Positions 36,648-45,629 of a DNA stretch of 64,000 nt are shown piece after piece. Numbering within the stretch: position 1 is the first letter of the stretch; each line of letters begins with the position of its first letter. The notes beneath the pieces are model-generated. The model saw only the letters and a list, made by a program, of their open reading frames with translations, ran no database searches and was not told where the DNA came from. The DNA is from Nitrospira sp. GTDB taxonomy: Bacteria > Nitrospirota > Nitrospiria > Nitrospirales > Nitrospiraceae. The stretch lies in NCBI GenBank assembly GCA_030123565.1, contig CP126122.1:1995001-2059000 (forward strand), given 5' to 3'. Made by a program: the position numbers and the translations under genes.

Positions 36648-37577
36648 CTAAAAACTCAGCGTCCCCTCCACCACCATCGTCGCCTGACCGCCGACCGTCA
36701 CGCTTTGAATGACATCGTCATCGGAATCCACCTGAATCAAAATGCGCGAAGGACGGTCGATTTCATAGCCCTGCTCGGCGGTAATCTCGGTCATCGGGCT
36801 GATATCCACGACCCCCTGCTGCACCAGATAGGCGCCCAATGCCCCGCTGGCGCTGCCGGTCGCGGGATCTTCCACGATCCCGATCAAGGGGGCGAACATC
36901 CTCGTATGCACGGTCGAGGATTGTTCGACCGTCATGGTGCTGAACGCCATCATGCCGTTGGCGCCGTAACGCTGGGAGAGTTCCGCAATGGCGGCGACGT
37001 CTGGGACGATCGACCGGACTGCCGTGAGCGTCCGCACCGGAACGATGATGACCGGCAGCCCCGTGGACACCACCTGCACGGGGAAATGGGTCTCCGCGAT
37101 CAACGCCTTGGTAATGCCCAGCGAGCGGGCGATGGAGAACAGCGCTTCCGGTTCGTCGATCACATCGAGAAACTGCGGGCTCGGCTGCGACATCACGACC
37201 CGCTCGATGGCCCCGTTGCGCTTATGAATATCGACGGGAAACAATCCCAAGTTGCATTCCTGGAGCACCCGCGTTACCGGTTCCTTCAAGGCCAGTCGGT
37301 TCAACGTGCCCAGCACGAAAAAGGTGCCGATGATCGGATGCCCGGCGAAGGGAATTTCCTGGGTCGGGGTAAAGATGCGGATCTTGACGACCGCCGCCTT
37401 GTCGGTCGGCGGCAAGACGAAGACGGTTTCCGACAGATTCATTTCGCGGGCGATCTGCTGCAACTCGAGATCGGTCAGCCCATCGGCATCGGGAAACACC
37501 GCCACGGGATTGCCGCCGAACGGTTGGTCGGTGAACACGTCGGCTTGGTAGAACTGCAATCTCCGCTGCTCCGGCAT
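36648..37577 (-). CDS. PhzF family isomerase-like protein
   Basis: A 309-residue protein with the two-lobed PhzF fold. The front reads FYQADVFTDQPFGGNPVAVF, which includes the active-site region, and LSETVFVLPP holds the conserved glutamate. The second lobe carries RMFAPLIGIVEDPATGSASGALGAYLV. The best-known member acts in phenazine synthesis, but most PhzF-like proteins have unknown substrates and no phenazine genes are nearby. AGGAGGTT precedes the ATG. The 194 bases upstream look empty. Confidence 0.92.
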   Translation of the reverse strand: MPEQRRLQFYQADVFTDQPFGGNPVAVFPDADGLTDLELQQIAREMNLSETVFVLPPTDKAAVVKIRIFTPTQEIPFAGHPIIGTFFVLGTLNRLALKEPVTRVLQECNLGLFPVDIHKRNGAIERVVMSQPSPQFLDVIDEPEALFSIARSLGITKALIAETHFPVQVVSTGLPVIIVPVRTLTAVRSIVPDVAAIAELSQRYGANGMMAFSTMTVEQSSTVHTRMFAPLIGIVEDPATGSASGALGAYLVQQGVVDISPMTEITAEQGYEIDRPSRILIQVDSDDDVIQSVTVGGQATMVVEGTLSF

Positions 37578-37771
37578 AACCTCCTCGAGAAAAGTCGGTG
37601 GCGCATGTTGCCCCGACCGGGAAGTTTTTGCAAGGGGGGCACGGCCCTCTCAGTGCTGCGTCGTGGGTGATGGGTGTGAGGGCAAGACTCCGTCTCTCAT
37701 GAAACGTGAAGGGTATCTCGCGAGAAGGACGACGCTGAATGCTTCACGAAATACGGACGGCGAGATGCGCT

Positions 37772-39013
37772 TCAGGCCGGTTTGGGAAGGGCTTCGTAAC
37801 TCTGCATCAAGGGATGCTTGAGGTATTGCTCGACATAGTTCTGTAAGGAGCCGTTGCGATACAACTGCTGGTTCGCGAATCGCGTATCGATCTTGTGCAA
37901 CACCTTCACCCGCACACCGGTCTTCTTGGTGAACTGTTCCAGGGTGACCCCGGTGATGTCAGTATAGGGTCCCCGTCCTGACTGCATGATGCATTTCGGG
38001 ATGTGGAGGACCTTCTCGTTGGTCACACGCCGCGCGATGTCGTCGAAGGTCAAGAGCACCGTGCAGTCGGAATCGCCGCTGAGCAGCGCGTTGGGCACGT
38101 AGAGAAACCGCGCGCGGTTTTTCCGAAACATGGTCATGATTTTGTAGACACTGCCCGCCATGACGACCGTGTCTTTCTTGTCGAGTTCCAGCGAATCGAA
38201 CAGACTGACGATACGGCGGCGGCTCAAGAAAGCCGTAGTATAGGCTTCCGTGTGGATGGTCTGCAGATTCGGCAGTCCCAGATCGTAGATCCGTCTCGCT
38301 TCTTCCGGTAAAAATTTCCGGCCCTGCCGCATGACCGCCGCCGTCTCCTCCTTGAGGCCCCGCACCGGCGTGAGCGTCCCCATCCAGAGTACGCACTTCT
38401 GGTTGACGGCCGAGATGGTCGCCGCGTCCTTGGACATCGTGTGGGCATCGAAGGCATAGAAGTTGGCGGACGAGACGGCGGGGCCGTCCAGGACCTTCAT
38501 GAGGTGTTTCACCGAAGGCGCATGCGGCATCAACCGTTGCCGGTAGTCGCTGAGTGTAATGACCGACAATTCGAAGTTGATGCGGCCGGGGTATTGTGCG
38601 GTCAATTGATGGATCTTGGGCACATGGACGTACCCCACGGTGAAGAACTGGATGTTCTTATCCGTCTCACGAAGAAAGTCCTCCACCCATTCCATCGCCT
38701 TGGGGTGCAGGAAGAGGTCGGTCCATTCCATGAACTCGTTGCCGCCAAGGCACCAGAACTGCGTCGGGTCGGTGGGCTTCTTTTTGATGTAGTCGAGGAT
38801 GAATGTCCAATCCTCGTCGCTGGTCTTCGGCGGATCGAGCGTTTCCCGGTAGGAGTGGTCCAGTTCGTAACAAAATTCGCACTTGACCGGACAATCACGG
38901 CCGAGGCTCAAGGGAATCTTGCCCGCGTCCATTTCGCGAATGAGCACCTGGCGATAATCGGTGCGGTCTTTAAAGATCTGAGGCGGTTGCAGGACAGGAA
39001 GGACGGTGGCCAT
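37772..39013 (-). CDS. radical SAM protein of unknown function
   Basis: A 413-residue protein with the radical SAM cluster motif CPVKCEFC (CxxxCxxC) near residue 40. A GNEFMEW segment follows where many family members have the GGE motif. The middle contains FYAFDAHTM and VNQKCVLWMGTLTPVRG, and the carboxy half has a PDZ-like or DUF512-like feel without clear landmarks. It is the first of three radical SAM genes in this 6-kb stretch. The start overlaps no neighbour; the small J-like gene diverges from it. Confidence 0.82.
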   Translation of the reverse strand: MATVLPVLQPPQIFKDRTDYRQVLIREMDAGKIPLSLGRDCPVKCEFCYELDHSYRETLDPPKTSDEDWTFILDYIKKKPTDPTQFWCLGGNEFMEWTDLFLHPKAMEWVEDFLRETDKNIQFFTVGYVHVPKIHQLTAQYPGRINFELSVITLSDYRQRLMPHAPSVKHLMKVLDGPAVSSANFYAFDAHTMSKDAATISAVNQKCVLWMGTLTPVRGLKEETAAVMRQGRKFLPEEARRIYDLGLPNLQTIHTEAYTTAFLSRRRIVSLFDSLELDKKDTVVMAGSVYKIMTMFRKNRARFLYVPNALLSGDSDCTVLLTFDDIARRVTNEKVLHIPKCIMQSGRGPYTDITGVTLEQFTKKTGVRVKVLHKIDTRFANQQLYRNGSLQNYVEQYLKHPLMQSYEALPKPA

Positions 39014-39213
39014 AGCGCCTCTGAGTGAACGTCTGGCAGAAGTCTACTCCATTGGCAGGATCGAGGTCGAGTCACCCTCCCAGTTCCGTAACCCGCACTC
39101 CTGTTTCGCAAGGCGTCGTTCGCCAAGGCAGGGTGATGAGCCTGGCGGTGCGTCGATGGGCTTCGCCGATATACAATGGAACCGGCAGCCCCGAGAGGCT
39201 GGAGCTTCACCCA

Positions 39214-39468
39214 ATGTCAGACGACATGATCAAAAAGGCCCTGGAACTATTCGAGTTGGCACCGCCCGTCACCCGCGAGCAACTCGATCAACGACGGCAG
39301 AACCTACTCTATACCTGGGACCCGCATCGCTTTGCGAACCACACGAACAATCCGAGGAAATACATGCAGATGGTGAAGAAAGGTGAAGCGATGACGAAGG
39401 AAATTGAAGCGGCTTACGAACTGCTGCTCGGCTGGATGAACGCACAGGCGCTTAAGGCTGATCACTGA
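39214..39468 (+). CDS. small protein with J-domain-like helices
   Basis: An 84-residue, mostly helical protein. Residues 15-75 (VTREQLDQRRQNLLYTWDPH, then KKGEAMTKEIEAAYELLL) follow the helix pattern of a J domain. The hallmark HPD tripeptide is DPH here, so it should not stimulate DnaK in the standard way. GGAG lies 13 bases before the ATG at 39214; the longer frame to 39025 is unlikely. The neighbours are radical SAM genes on the opposite strand. Confidence 0.7.
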   Translation: MSDDMIKKALELFELAPPVTREQLDQRRQNLLYTWDPHRFANHTNNPRKYMQMVKKGEAMTKEIEAAYELLLGWMNAQALKADH

Positions 39469-39521
39469 TAGCCGATGCGGTCAGACGCGCCTGGAGTCGG
39501 TGAGGGAATGGTATCCGATCA

Positions 39522-41468
39522 TCATCCGTTCACGCCGTGGCTGACGACGCGGCTCATCCCTTCCTTCCCATCCTCTCCCTCGCCCATCGCCACCGGCCAC
39601 GTGACCAGCCCGGACACTCCCTCGGCCGCGGCGCCGACCTTCGTGGCAGCATAGATCTGGGGCAGCCGGTTCGTCCCATATTTGGAAATGTACAGGAAGA
39701 CGTGCTCGCGGGCATTCACGCGCACCGCCCAGGGGTGGAAATCGTTCCGGTAAAACTCCTCGCAAAGTTGCATCGCGTCCAGGCAGGAAATCCCTCCGGG
39801 CTCGTTCAGCGTGTAGTAGTAGTCGAGCGGCAGGTCGTACTCTTCCTGCTTGTGGATCGTGATGCCGAACTTCTCGGGATTCCGCACCATGGGGGTGTGA
39901 CGGTAGGCCACGAAATAGAACAGCTCCACCGAATGGATGTTCGGCTGGTTGTCGATGACGAACCGGCGGGTTTCCAACGCTTCATCCCGCGTCTCTCCCG
40001 GAAAGCCGTAGAAGGCCATGACGTGGTTCCAGATGCCGGCCTTGGCCGCCTGACGGAGGTTGTTTTCAATGACGCTCTTCCTCGCATGTTTGTCCATGAG
40101 GTTGAGCACCCGCTCGTTCGCCGACTCCATACCGTAGTAGAGGGTGCAGCAGCCGGACTTGGCGGCCAACTCCCACACCGCGAAATCCTGCAAGGTCTCT
40201 TCGAAACGGATCAACGTCGTCCATTTGATGCCCGTGTTCTGTTCGACCAGTAACTGAGAGACCTTCTTGAAGAGGGCCGGCGGATAGGATTCGTCGGAGA
40301 AGAGAAAATGGCGGCATTGGTATTTGTCCCGCAAGGCCGTGATCTGTTCGACGACGTGAGTCGCCGACATGCCGCGGTACTGATCGAAGTACCCCTGCCC
40401 GTGATCGCAGAAGGTGCAGCGCCCCCAATAGCAGCCGCGGGTGGCCAGATAGGGAATGATGCGTTCGGGCACGAAGTAGTGGTCGAGAGGCAACCCGTCG
40501 AAATCAGGTAGTGGCAGCGCGGTGGTCTTCTCCGTATAGATTTCCTGATTCAGGTGCACGCCTGTTTCGTCCCTATGCATCAGGTTGGGTACGGAGTTCA
40601 TGGTCCGGTTGCCCTCCAAGGCCTCGATCAGCCAGAGCAACGCATGTTCGCCTTCATAGAGAATCGCCGAGTCGAACACCTCGGTGAAGAACCGTTCATG
40701 TTTCGCCCATTCTTCCTGCAGCCGCGTGACGACATTGCCGCCGACGACGACGTGGATGCTGGGGAAGCTCTCCTTGATCATCTTGCAGAAGGTGAGGCCC
40801 GCCATCAGCTGCATCTGGGTGCCGATGGACACACCGATTACGTTCGGCTTCTCCTTGCTGATGCTGGGCAACACGAGTTGATTGCAAATGTCTCGATAGA
40901 CATTGACCTGCTCGTCGTCCAGGCAGGCGAACACTTCCTTCGAGACGCCCGGCCGATAGCCCAGATTGCTCTCCATCGGATAAAACACGAGCGAGGCCGG
41001 GTAATAGGCCGCGGAAATGTACTGCATGACTTCGCGGAAGGTGTTCAGCGCCCACTCCAAGCGGTCGGCGTCGTAGAACAACTCACCCCGCACGATCTGC
41101 TTGGCGCGCTCCGCCCGGTCGGCCAGATCGAAGACATCGACCGGCTCCATCTGCTCCAGACAGGCCTTCTGCCCCTCTTCCTGCTCCGTCAACTCGTGCT
41201 TCGCTTGCAATGTCTTGAGCTGCATGCCCTGGCGGGCCTTGACGAGAATCAAGAAGGAGTCGCTGAAGAAATGGTCGTACATCTCGATATTGATGTCCCG
41301 CTGCACGACTTCATGGCCGGCCTGCCGTAACACGGCGGTGAGCGACGGCAAGGCCAAGTAGGGCGCCGTCGGCACCCATTCGGGCGGAAACAGCAACATC
41401 ACTTTGCAGGGGCGCGTGGCGGTGACGCTTGTCGACGGAGCACCGTTGATTTGGACGAGTTCACTCAT
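39522..41468 (-). CDS. B12-binding domain radical SAM protein, copy 1
   Basis: A 648-residue protein. A cobalamin-binding-like N-terminal domain (VMLLFPPEWVPTAPYLALPS, then VLRQAGHEVVQRDINIEMYD) is followed by a second region, NVIGVSIGTQMQLMAGLTFC and VVVGGNVVTRL. The radical SAM core has CYWGRCTFCDHGQGYF (CxxxCxxC), and an FSDESYPPALF helix comes later. Members modify lipids, tetrapyrroles or peptides by methylation or rearrangement. The substrate is unknown. Its paralog lies directly upstream at 41619-43517. A GC-rich C-terminal tail extends past the usual family end. Confidence 0.9.
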   Translation of the reverse strand: MSELVQINGAPSTSVTATRPCKVMLLFPPEWVPTAPYLALPSLTAVLRQAGHEVVQRDINIEMYDHFFSDSFLILVKARQGMQLKTLQAKHELTEQEEGQKACLEQMEPVDVFDLADRAERAKQIVRGELFYDADRLEWALNTFREVMQYISAAYYPASLVFYPMESNLGYRPGVSKEVFACLDDEQVNVYRDICNQLVLPSISKEKPNVIGVSIGTQMQLMAGLTFCKMIKESFPSIHVVVGGNVVTRLQEEWAKHERFFTEVFDSAILYEGEHALLWLIEALEGNRTMNSVPNLMHRDETGVHLNQEIYTEKTTALPLPDFDGLPLDHYFVPERIIPYLATRGCYWGRCTFCDHGQGYFDQYRGMSATHVVEQITALRDKYQCRHFLFSDESYPPALFKKVSQLLVEQNTGIKWTTLIRFEETLQDFAVWELAAKSGCCTLYYGMESANERVLNLMDKHARKSVIENNLRQAAKAGIWNHVMAFYGFPGETRDEALETRRFVIDNQPNIHSVELFYFVAYRHTPMVRNPEKFGITIHKQEEYDLPLDYYYTLNEPGGISCLDAMQLCEEFYRNDFHPWAVRVNAREHVFLYISKYGTNRLPQIYAATKVGAAAEGVSGLVTWPVAMGEGEDGKEGMSRVVSHGVNG

Positions 41469-41494
41469 AGTCGTAAACCTACGCTCCCATCTTC

Positions 41495-41616
41495 AGCAGG
41501 ATGTTCAAAAAGGATCTCCGGCAAGGCCGCAGTGAGCGAGAGGGTGAGGCGTACTGTGCTTCGTACGTCGAGGCCTTGAGCGATGCGCAGCCGGGGGCCT
41601 TTTTCAACATCCTGCT
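41495..41616. repeat. 122-bp palindromic repeat element (MITE/REP-like)
   Basis: The ends AGCAGGATGTTCAAAAAGG (41495-41513) and the complementary 19 bases ending at 41616 pair with one mismatch. The interior also folds back: CAAGGCCGCAGTGAGCGA faces GAGGCCTTGAGCGATGCG, with GGCGTAC and CGTACGTC near the tip. The whole would make one long hairpin. No ORF is present. It lies between the stop of the upstream paralog (41619) and the start of the downstream one (41468). I recall this AGGATGTTCAAAAAGG type as recurrent in Nitrospira genomes, but could not check. Confidence 0.85.
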
Positions 41617-41618
41617 CA

Positions 41619-43517
41619 TCACATTTTTCCTGCGAGCGAGGGAGGTTCCGTCGCAATCCGAGCCGATCTGAACTGAAGATCCGGCAACTTCTGCAACCCG
41701 AAGCGCGCGATATAGAGAAAGATATATTCGCGGATGAACAGCCGCAGGTCCCAGCCGGGATTGTGATTCCGTTCGAATTCTTCGAACACCCGCTCGGCCT
41801 CCTCGATGCTCAGCCCCTGCTTCACGGTGAAGTAGTAATCGAGCGCCAGGTCCCACTCGGGATTCTTGTAAGCCGTCACGCCGAACTTCTCAGGGTTCTT
41901 CGCCACCGGATTATGCCGGCCGAGATCGAAGGTGCCGAACCCCAGCGAGTGCACATAGTCCTTGTTTGCTTCCAGAAACTCCACCGACGACCAGGCTTCC
42001 TCCCTCGTCTCCCCGGGAAAGCCGAAGAACCCCATGCAGTGGTTCCAGATGCCCGCGTTCGCCGACAGCTGCAAATGCTTCGTGATGACCTCGGTCGTCG
42101 TCGCCTTGTCCATCAGCTTCAGCACCCGCTCGTTCCCCGACTCATAGCCGAAGTGGAGATACTTGCAGCCGGAGTCACGCGCGTCTTGCCAGACCTGATC
42201 TTCCAGCAGACTCTTTTCGAACCGCATGTGCGTCGTCCAGACAATGCCCATGTTGCTGTCGATCAGCCCATGTGCCAGCTTCCGGAACAGCGCCGGCGGG
42301 TACGACTCGTCGGTGAAGTGGAAATGCCGCGCCCCGTACCTGTCGCGCAGATGCCGGATCTCCGCCAGAATGTCCTGAATCTTCTTCGACCGGTAACCGG
42401 CCGTGTAGCCTTCTCCATGGTCACAGAACTCGCAGCGGCCCCAGTAACAACCGCGCGTCGCCAGATAGGGCAAAATCTTTGTCGGCACGAAATACTTCTC
42501 CAGCGGCAGGCCGTCGAAATCCGGCGGCGGCAGCAGGGCCATATCCTCCGCGTAGCTTGTCGGCGACGTATGCACACCGGTCTCGTCCTTATAGATGGTG
42601 TTCGGCACATCGGCCAGACTCCGCTTCGCCCCCACCGCCGACACCAGCTGCACGAAAGCCGTCTCCCCTTCATAGACCACGGCGCTGTCGAAGTATTGGA
42701 ACAGCGGCGACTGCGGCAGCACATCGCGCAGGCGCGTCACCGTATTGCCGCCGATGGTCACATGGATGTGGGGAAACTGCTGTTTGATCAGGGCACAGAA
42801 GGTCATGGTGGAGAACATCTGCTGCTGTAAGACGATCGAGATGCCGATGACGTCAGGCTGTTCCGCCTCGATCGCCGGCTTCACCAGATGCTCGAACACG
42901 TCGCGATAGATATTCACCTGGGTATCGTTCACCGCGTCCATCACTTCGTGTGACACGAAGACTTTATAGGACAGATCCGTCTCCATCGGCGGCATGCAGA
43001 TCCGTGCCGGGGCATAGACCATCGAAATCACCGACGTGACTTCACGGAATACATGAATCGCCCATTCTAATTGATCGATTTCGTAGAAGACTTCCCCGCG
43101 AATGATCGCCTTGGCCTTCTCCGCCTTCTTGATGAGGTCGTCGATCCGTTGGCGCGTCAGGTCGCAGAGCGTGAGCTGGAGATCCTGCTCCCATTCCTCG
43201 AGCTCGCGTTTCTTGGCCAGCTTCCGGAGCCGGTCGAGTTGCTGCGGTACCTTGCGCAGGACCTTCTTCAAAAAGTCCTCGCTGAAGTACCAGTCGTACA
43301 TCTCGAGGTTGATGTCTTTTTGAATGACCTGATGGCCGGCCTGACGGAGGACGGCGGTGAGGGACGGCAGGCTCAAATAGGGTTCAGAAGGGAACCAATC
43401 GGGCGGGAAGATCAGCATGACCTTCATCTTCCGGCCGCTGGTGGCTTCCGAGGCTTGTCGCTGGAGGAGGATCAGTTCTTTGGAGGCCCGTTCACCCTTC
43501 GTATACTCGATGCGCAT
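41619..43517 (-). CDS. B12-binding domain radical SAM protein, copy 2
   Basis: A 632-residue paralog of the preceding gene, with the same layout. The B12 domain reads VMLIFPPDWFPSEPYLSLPS and VIQKDINLEMYDWYFSEDF. A middle region has DVIGISIVLQQQMFSTMTFC and VTIGGNTVTRLRD. The radical SAM motif is CYWGRCEFCDHGEGYT, with FTDESYPPALFRKLAH downstream. The mid-protein linker (about residues 75-130) is charged and helical and longer than in copy 1. GGGAGCC precedes the ATG. Confidence 0.9.
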   Translation of the reverse strand: MRIEYTKGERASKELILLQRQASEATSGRKMKVMLIFPPDWFPSEPYLSLPSLTAVLRQAGHQVIQKDINLEMYDWYFSEDFLKKVLRKVPQQLDRLRKLAKKRELEEWEQDLQLTLCDLTRQRIDDLIKKAEKAKAIIRGEVFYEIDQLEWAIHVFREVTSVISMVYAPARICMPPMETDLSYKVFVSHEVMDAVNDTQVNIYRDVFEHLVKPAIEAEQPDVIGISIVLQQQMFSTMTFCALIKQQFPHIHVTIGGNTVTRLRDVLPQSPLFQYFDSAVVYEGETAFVQLVSAVGAKRSLADVPNTIYKDETGVHTSPTSYAEDMALLPPPDFDGLPLEKYFVPTKILPYLATRGCYWGRCEFCDHGEGYTAGYRSKKIQDILAEIRHLRDRYGARHFHFTDESYPPALFRKLAHGLIDSNMGIVWTTHMRFEKSLLEDQVWQDARDSGCKYLHFGYESGNERVLKLMDKATTTEVITKHLQLSANAGIWNHCMGFFGFPGETREEAWSSVEFLEANKDYVHSLGFGTFDLGRHNPVAKNPEKFGVTAYKNPEWDLALDYYFTVKQGLSIEEAERVFEEFERNHNPGWDLRLFIREYIFLYIARFGLQKLPDLQFRSARIATEPPSLAGKM

Positions 43518-44066
43518 GAAGGCGGCTCCCGTATCGGTCCGGCACTCCGAAACAGTCAGAATGCCAAGGGGTTAGGCTAGGAATGGTGCATTGTAAAGGG
43601 GGGAGAGAATGAGATGCAAGAGTGGGGGGAAGGAACGGCCGGCTGTCCTTCACCGACACTGCCGGCTCACCGTCTCGCCGGCGTGCGCAATCTTGACGCT
43701 CGTTCTTCCTCGCGTCGCGCACCTCGCGGAACGCGCACGGTGAAGCTGTGCTCGTCCGACGCGCGCAGTTGAAGGACAACCCGGCCATTCTCTGATGAAA
43801 GGGATGGACAGCGCAACGCGCAGCCTTTGAAGGCCCTCGTTGGACGCGCGCACGTTGGAAACCAGCCAGGCCGCCCCTCTCAGGCCGCCCCTCTAGGGAT
43901 GGGAAGGAGAAGGAATAAGAAGGAAGCGTCAGGCCGGCCGGGAAAGAATGGCAGAAAAGAAGGCACATGAATATGTGAAGGAATTTGCAGTAGACTCGTC
44001 CGAAATAAATTTCCCCCAGAAAGCTGTCCACGAGTCCATATCCGGGGGAGCAATTCAGGAGTGTAA
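43518..44066. other. 549-base gap with degenerate GC-rich repeats and no convincing gene
   Basis: An open minus-strand frame exists but its composition is not protein-like. Between about 43700 and 43860 three imperfect units of the pattern GACGCGCGCA followed by a TTGAAGG or GTTGG segment occur. CAGGCCGCCCCTCT is repeated exactly in tandem at 43867-43880 and 43881-43894. The last 170 bases are AT-richer and should hold the promoter of the Mrr-type gene. Confidence 0.6.
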
Positions 44067-44987
44067 ATGGCGATCCCCGACTTTCAGACGCTCATGCTGC
44101 CCGTTCTTCGCCAATTAGCTGCCGGTGGTGAACAGGTGCCTTCGTCGATGCGAGCAGCGGTCGCACCTATTTTCAAGCTATCCGAGGAGGAACTTGCTGC
44201 ACTATTGCCCAGCGGGAGGCAGGCCATTTTTACCAACCGCGTTGCCTGGGCATTAGGCTATCTCAAACAAGCAGGCTTAGCAGAGACTCCGCGGCGCGGA
44301 TTGTATCGTGTCACCGAACGTGGAAAGGCAACGCTGGGCGAGCCTATCGAACGTATCGACATCCAGTACTTGATGCGCTTCCCCGAGTTTGTGGCCTTTC
44401 GAACGGCCTCCAACGATGACTCAGAACCAACGCCCTCCATGGCAAAAGTGGCAGTTGAAGGAACACCACTTACTCCTGACGAGCAAATACGGCAAAGATA
44501 CACTCGCCTCCAATCGAGCCTCGCCGCACAGCTTCTCGAACGCGCGCGCCAGGCTTCACCGAAGTTTTTCGAGGAGTTGGTCGTCGAACTGCTGGTCGCG
44601 ATGGGATACGGAGGCTCCCGTGAAGATGCGGCCGCCGTGGTAGGCCAAGGCGGCGACGAGGGGATCGACGGAATAATCAAGGAGGACCGTCTCGGCCTTG
44701 ATACCATATACATTCAGGCTAAACGTTGGAACGATAATGTGGGCCGCCCCGAGATACAACGTTTTGCCGGTGCTCTCCAAGGGCAACGTGCGCGGAAAGG
44801 GGTCTTTCTTACCACTTCAACGTTCACAGCGGACGCCCGCTCATATGCCGCAAGCCTTCAAACAACAATTGTACTTATTGATGGCGCACAGCTCGCCCAG
44901 CTTATGCTGGAATTCGGCATTGGTGTCTCTCAGGCTGGCCTCGTGAAACTTTGGAAGCTTGACGAAGATTACTTCGTAGAGGAATGA
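44067..44987 (+). CDS. mrr: Mrr-type restriction endonuclease
   Basis: A 306-residue protein with the two Mrr domains. The N-terminal winged helix (FQTLMLPVLRQLAAGGEQVP to GLYRVTERGKATL) binds DNA. The C-terminal PD-(D/E)XK nuclease (about 160-280) has FFEELVVELLVAMGYGG, GQGGDEGIDGIIKED and TIYIQAKRWNDNVGRPEIQ, supplying the Asp and Gln-x-Lys catalytic residues. Mrr cuts DNA bearing certain methylated bases and defends against foreign or modified DNA. No methylase or specificity gene lies next to it. Codon use looks a little less GC-rich than its neighbours, which fits acquisition. Confidence 0.93.
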   Translation: MAIPDFQTLMLPVLRQLAAGGEQVPSSMRAAVAPIFKLSEEELAALLPSGRQAIFTNRVAWALGYLKQAGLAETPRRGLYRVTERGKATLGEPIERIDIQYLMRFPEFVAFRTASNDDSEPTPSMAKVAVEGTPLTPDEQIRQRYTRLQSSLAAQLLERARQASPKFFEELVVELLVAMGYGGSREDAAAVVGQGGDEGIDGIIKEDRLGLDTIYIQAKRWNDNVGRPEIQRFAGALQGQRARKGVFLTTSTFTADARSYAASLQTTIVLIDGAQLAQLMLEFGIGVSQAGLVKLWKLDEDYFVEE

Positions 44988-45020
44988 AAGAAGGTGACGC
45001 GCCCATTCACAGCATCTAAG

Positions 45021-45186
45021 GGGCGAGTCCCTCATCGGAGGGGTAGCGTCGCTCGCCGAGAAAACGAAGCTGAATCGGGAAAGTCTGTATCGCATGCTCT
45101 CGGAGCGCGGCAATCCTGAATTTCGAAGCCTCGATACCCTCCTCCATGCATTAGGCTTTCGGCTCGCGGTTGCCGTCAATCGCTAG
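45021..45186 (+). pseudogene. 3' fragment of an addiction-module antidote (HigA-like) gene
   Basis: Starting 33 bases after the mrr stop, the frame reads VASLAEKTKLNRESLYRMLS followed by ERGNPEFRSLDTLLHALG and a stop at 45184. This is the characteristic C-terminal half of the probable-addiction-module antidote family. The N-terminal half and any start codon are missing and no HigB/RelE-type toxin precedes it, so it is a remnant. Confidence 0.75.
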
Positions 45187-45247
45187 GTGCCGATCGCAGG
45201 GCATCTGAATGAACCCCTGTCGCCAACCAAGAATACGCCTAGATGTT

Positions 45248-45267
45248 TGATTGCAAGACCTGACCCT
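45248..45267 (-). repeat. orphan end of a REP-associated transposase element
   Basis: TGATTGCAAGACCTGACCCT matches the right terminal sequence of the complete element at 46764-47665, but no transposase lies to its left. It marks a former insertion. Confidence 0.75.
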
Positions 45268-45358
45268 ATCTTGCTATCTTGCTCCAACCTCTTTTATTCG
45301 ACCCCTAGGTAGTCCTGCGGCGCATTGTACCGGACGAGGATGGGCGTCAAGGCCGCGT

Positions 45359-45490
45359 CTATTGCGAGCCCGCCGCCGTTGGATCGTAACGCTTCTTGGC
45401 TCGTTGTGCGGCGGCTGCCTTCGCCGCCGCCATCGCCTCAGCAGCCTGCTCCGGGGTGGGGGGATCGATGAATTGGTTGTTCCGAAGAAT
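45359..45490 (-). pseudogene. C-terminal gene fragment between transposon ends
   Basis: On the minus strand the frame reads NNQFIDPPTPEQAAEAMAAA followed by KAAAAQRAKKRYDPTAAGSQ and a stop at 45359. Codon use is protein-like. Upstream it enters the transposon end at 45491 and meets a stop, so the rest of the gene is gone. I do not recognise the parent protein. Confidence 0.5.
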
Positions 45491-45620
45491 AAGGGTCAGG
45501 TCTTGCAATCACACATTCGCCTGCTCCGCCTGCTTCAAGCGACGGCTGACCGTAGCAGCATGGACCCCCAACTGGTCTGCAATCTCGGCTCACCGATCCC
45601 CATACTGCCGATAGGCCGTG
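45491..45620 (-). pseudogene. transposase remnant (REP-associated tyrosine transposase 3' end)
   Basis: The 130 bases match the 3' end of the complete transposase at 46781-47617: AGGGTCAGGTCTTGCAAT, then the antisense of AEIADQLGVHAATVSRRLKQ with the AEQANV end. Similarity stops near 45620, where a different sequence (the zeta-toxin-like fragment) begins. Confidence 0.8.
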
Positions 45621-45629
45621 TGAACGCCA

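Noticed and set aside
43492-44031. Minus-strand frame of 179 codons in the gap before mrr
   Set aside because: The translated sequence is Arg/Ser/Pro-rich and not protein-like, and it overlaps the start of the radical SAM gene; GC-rich repeats explain it.
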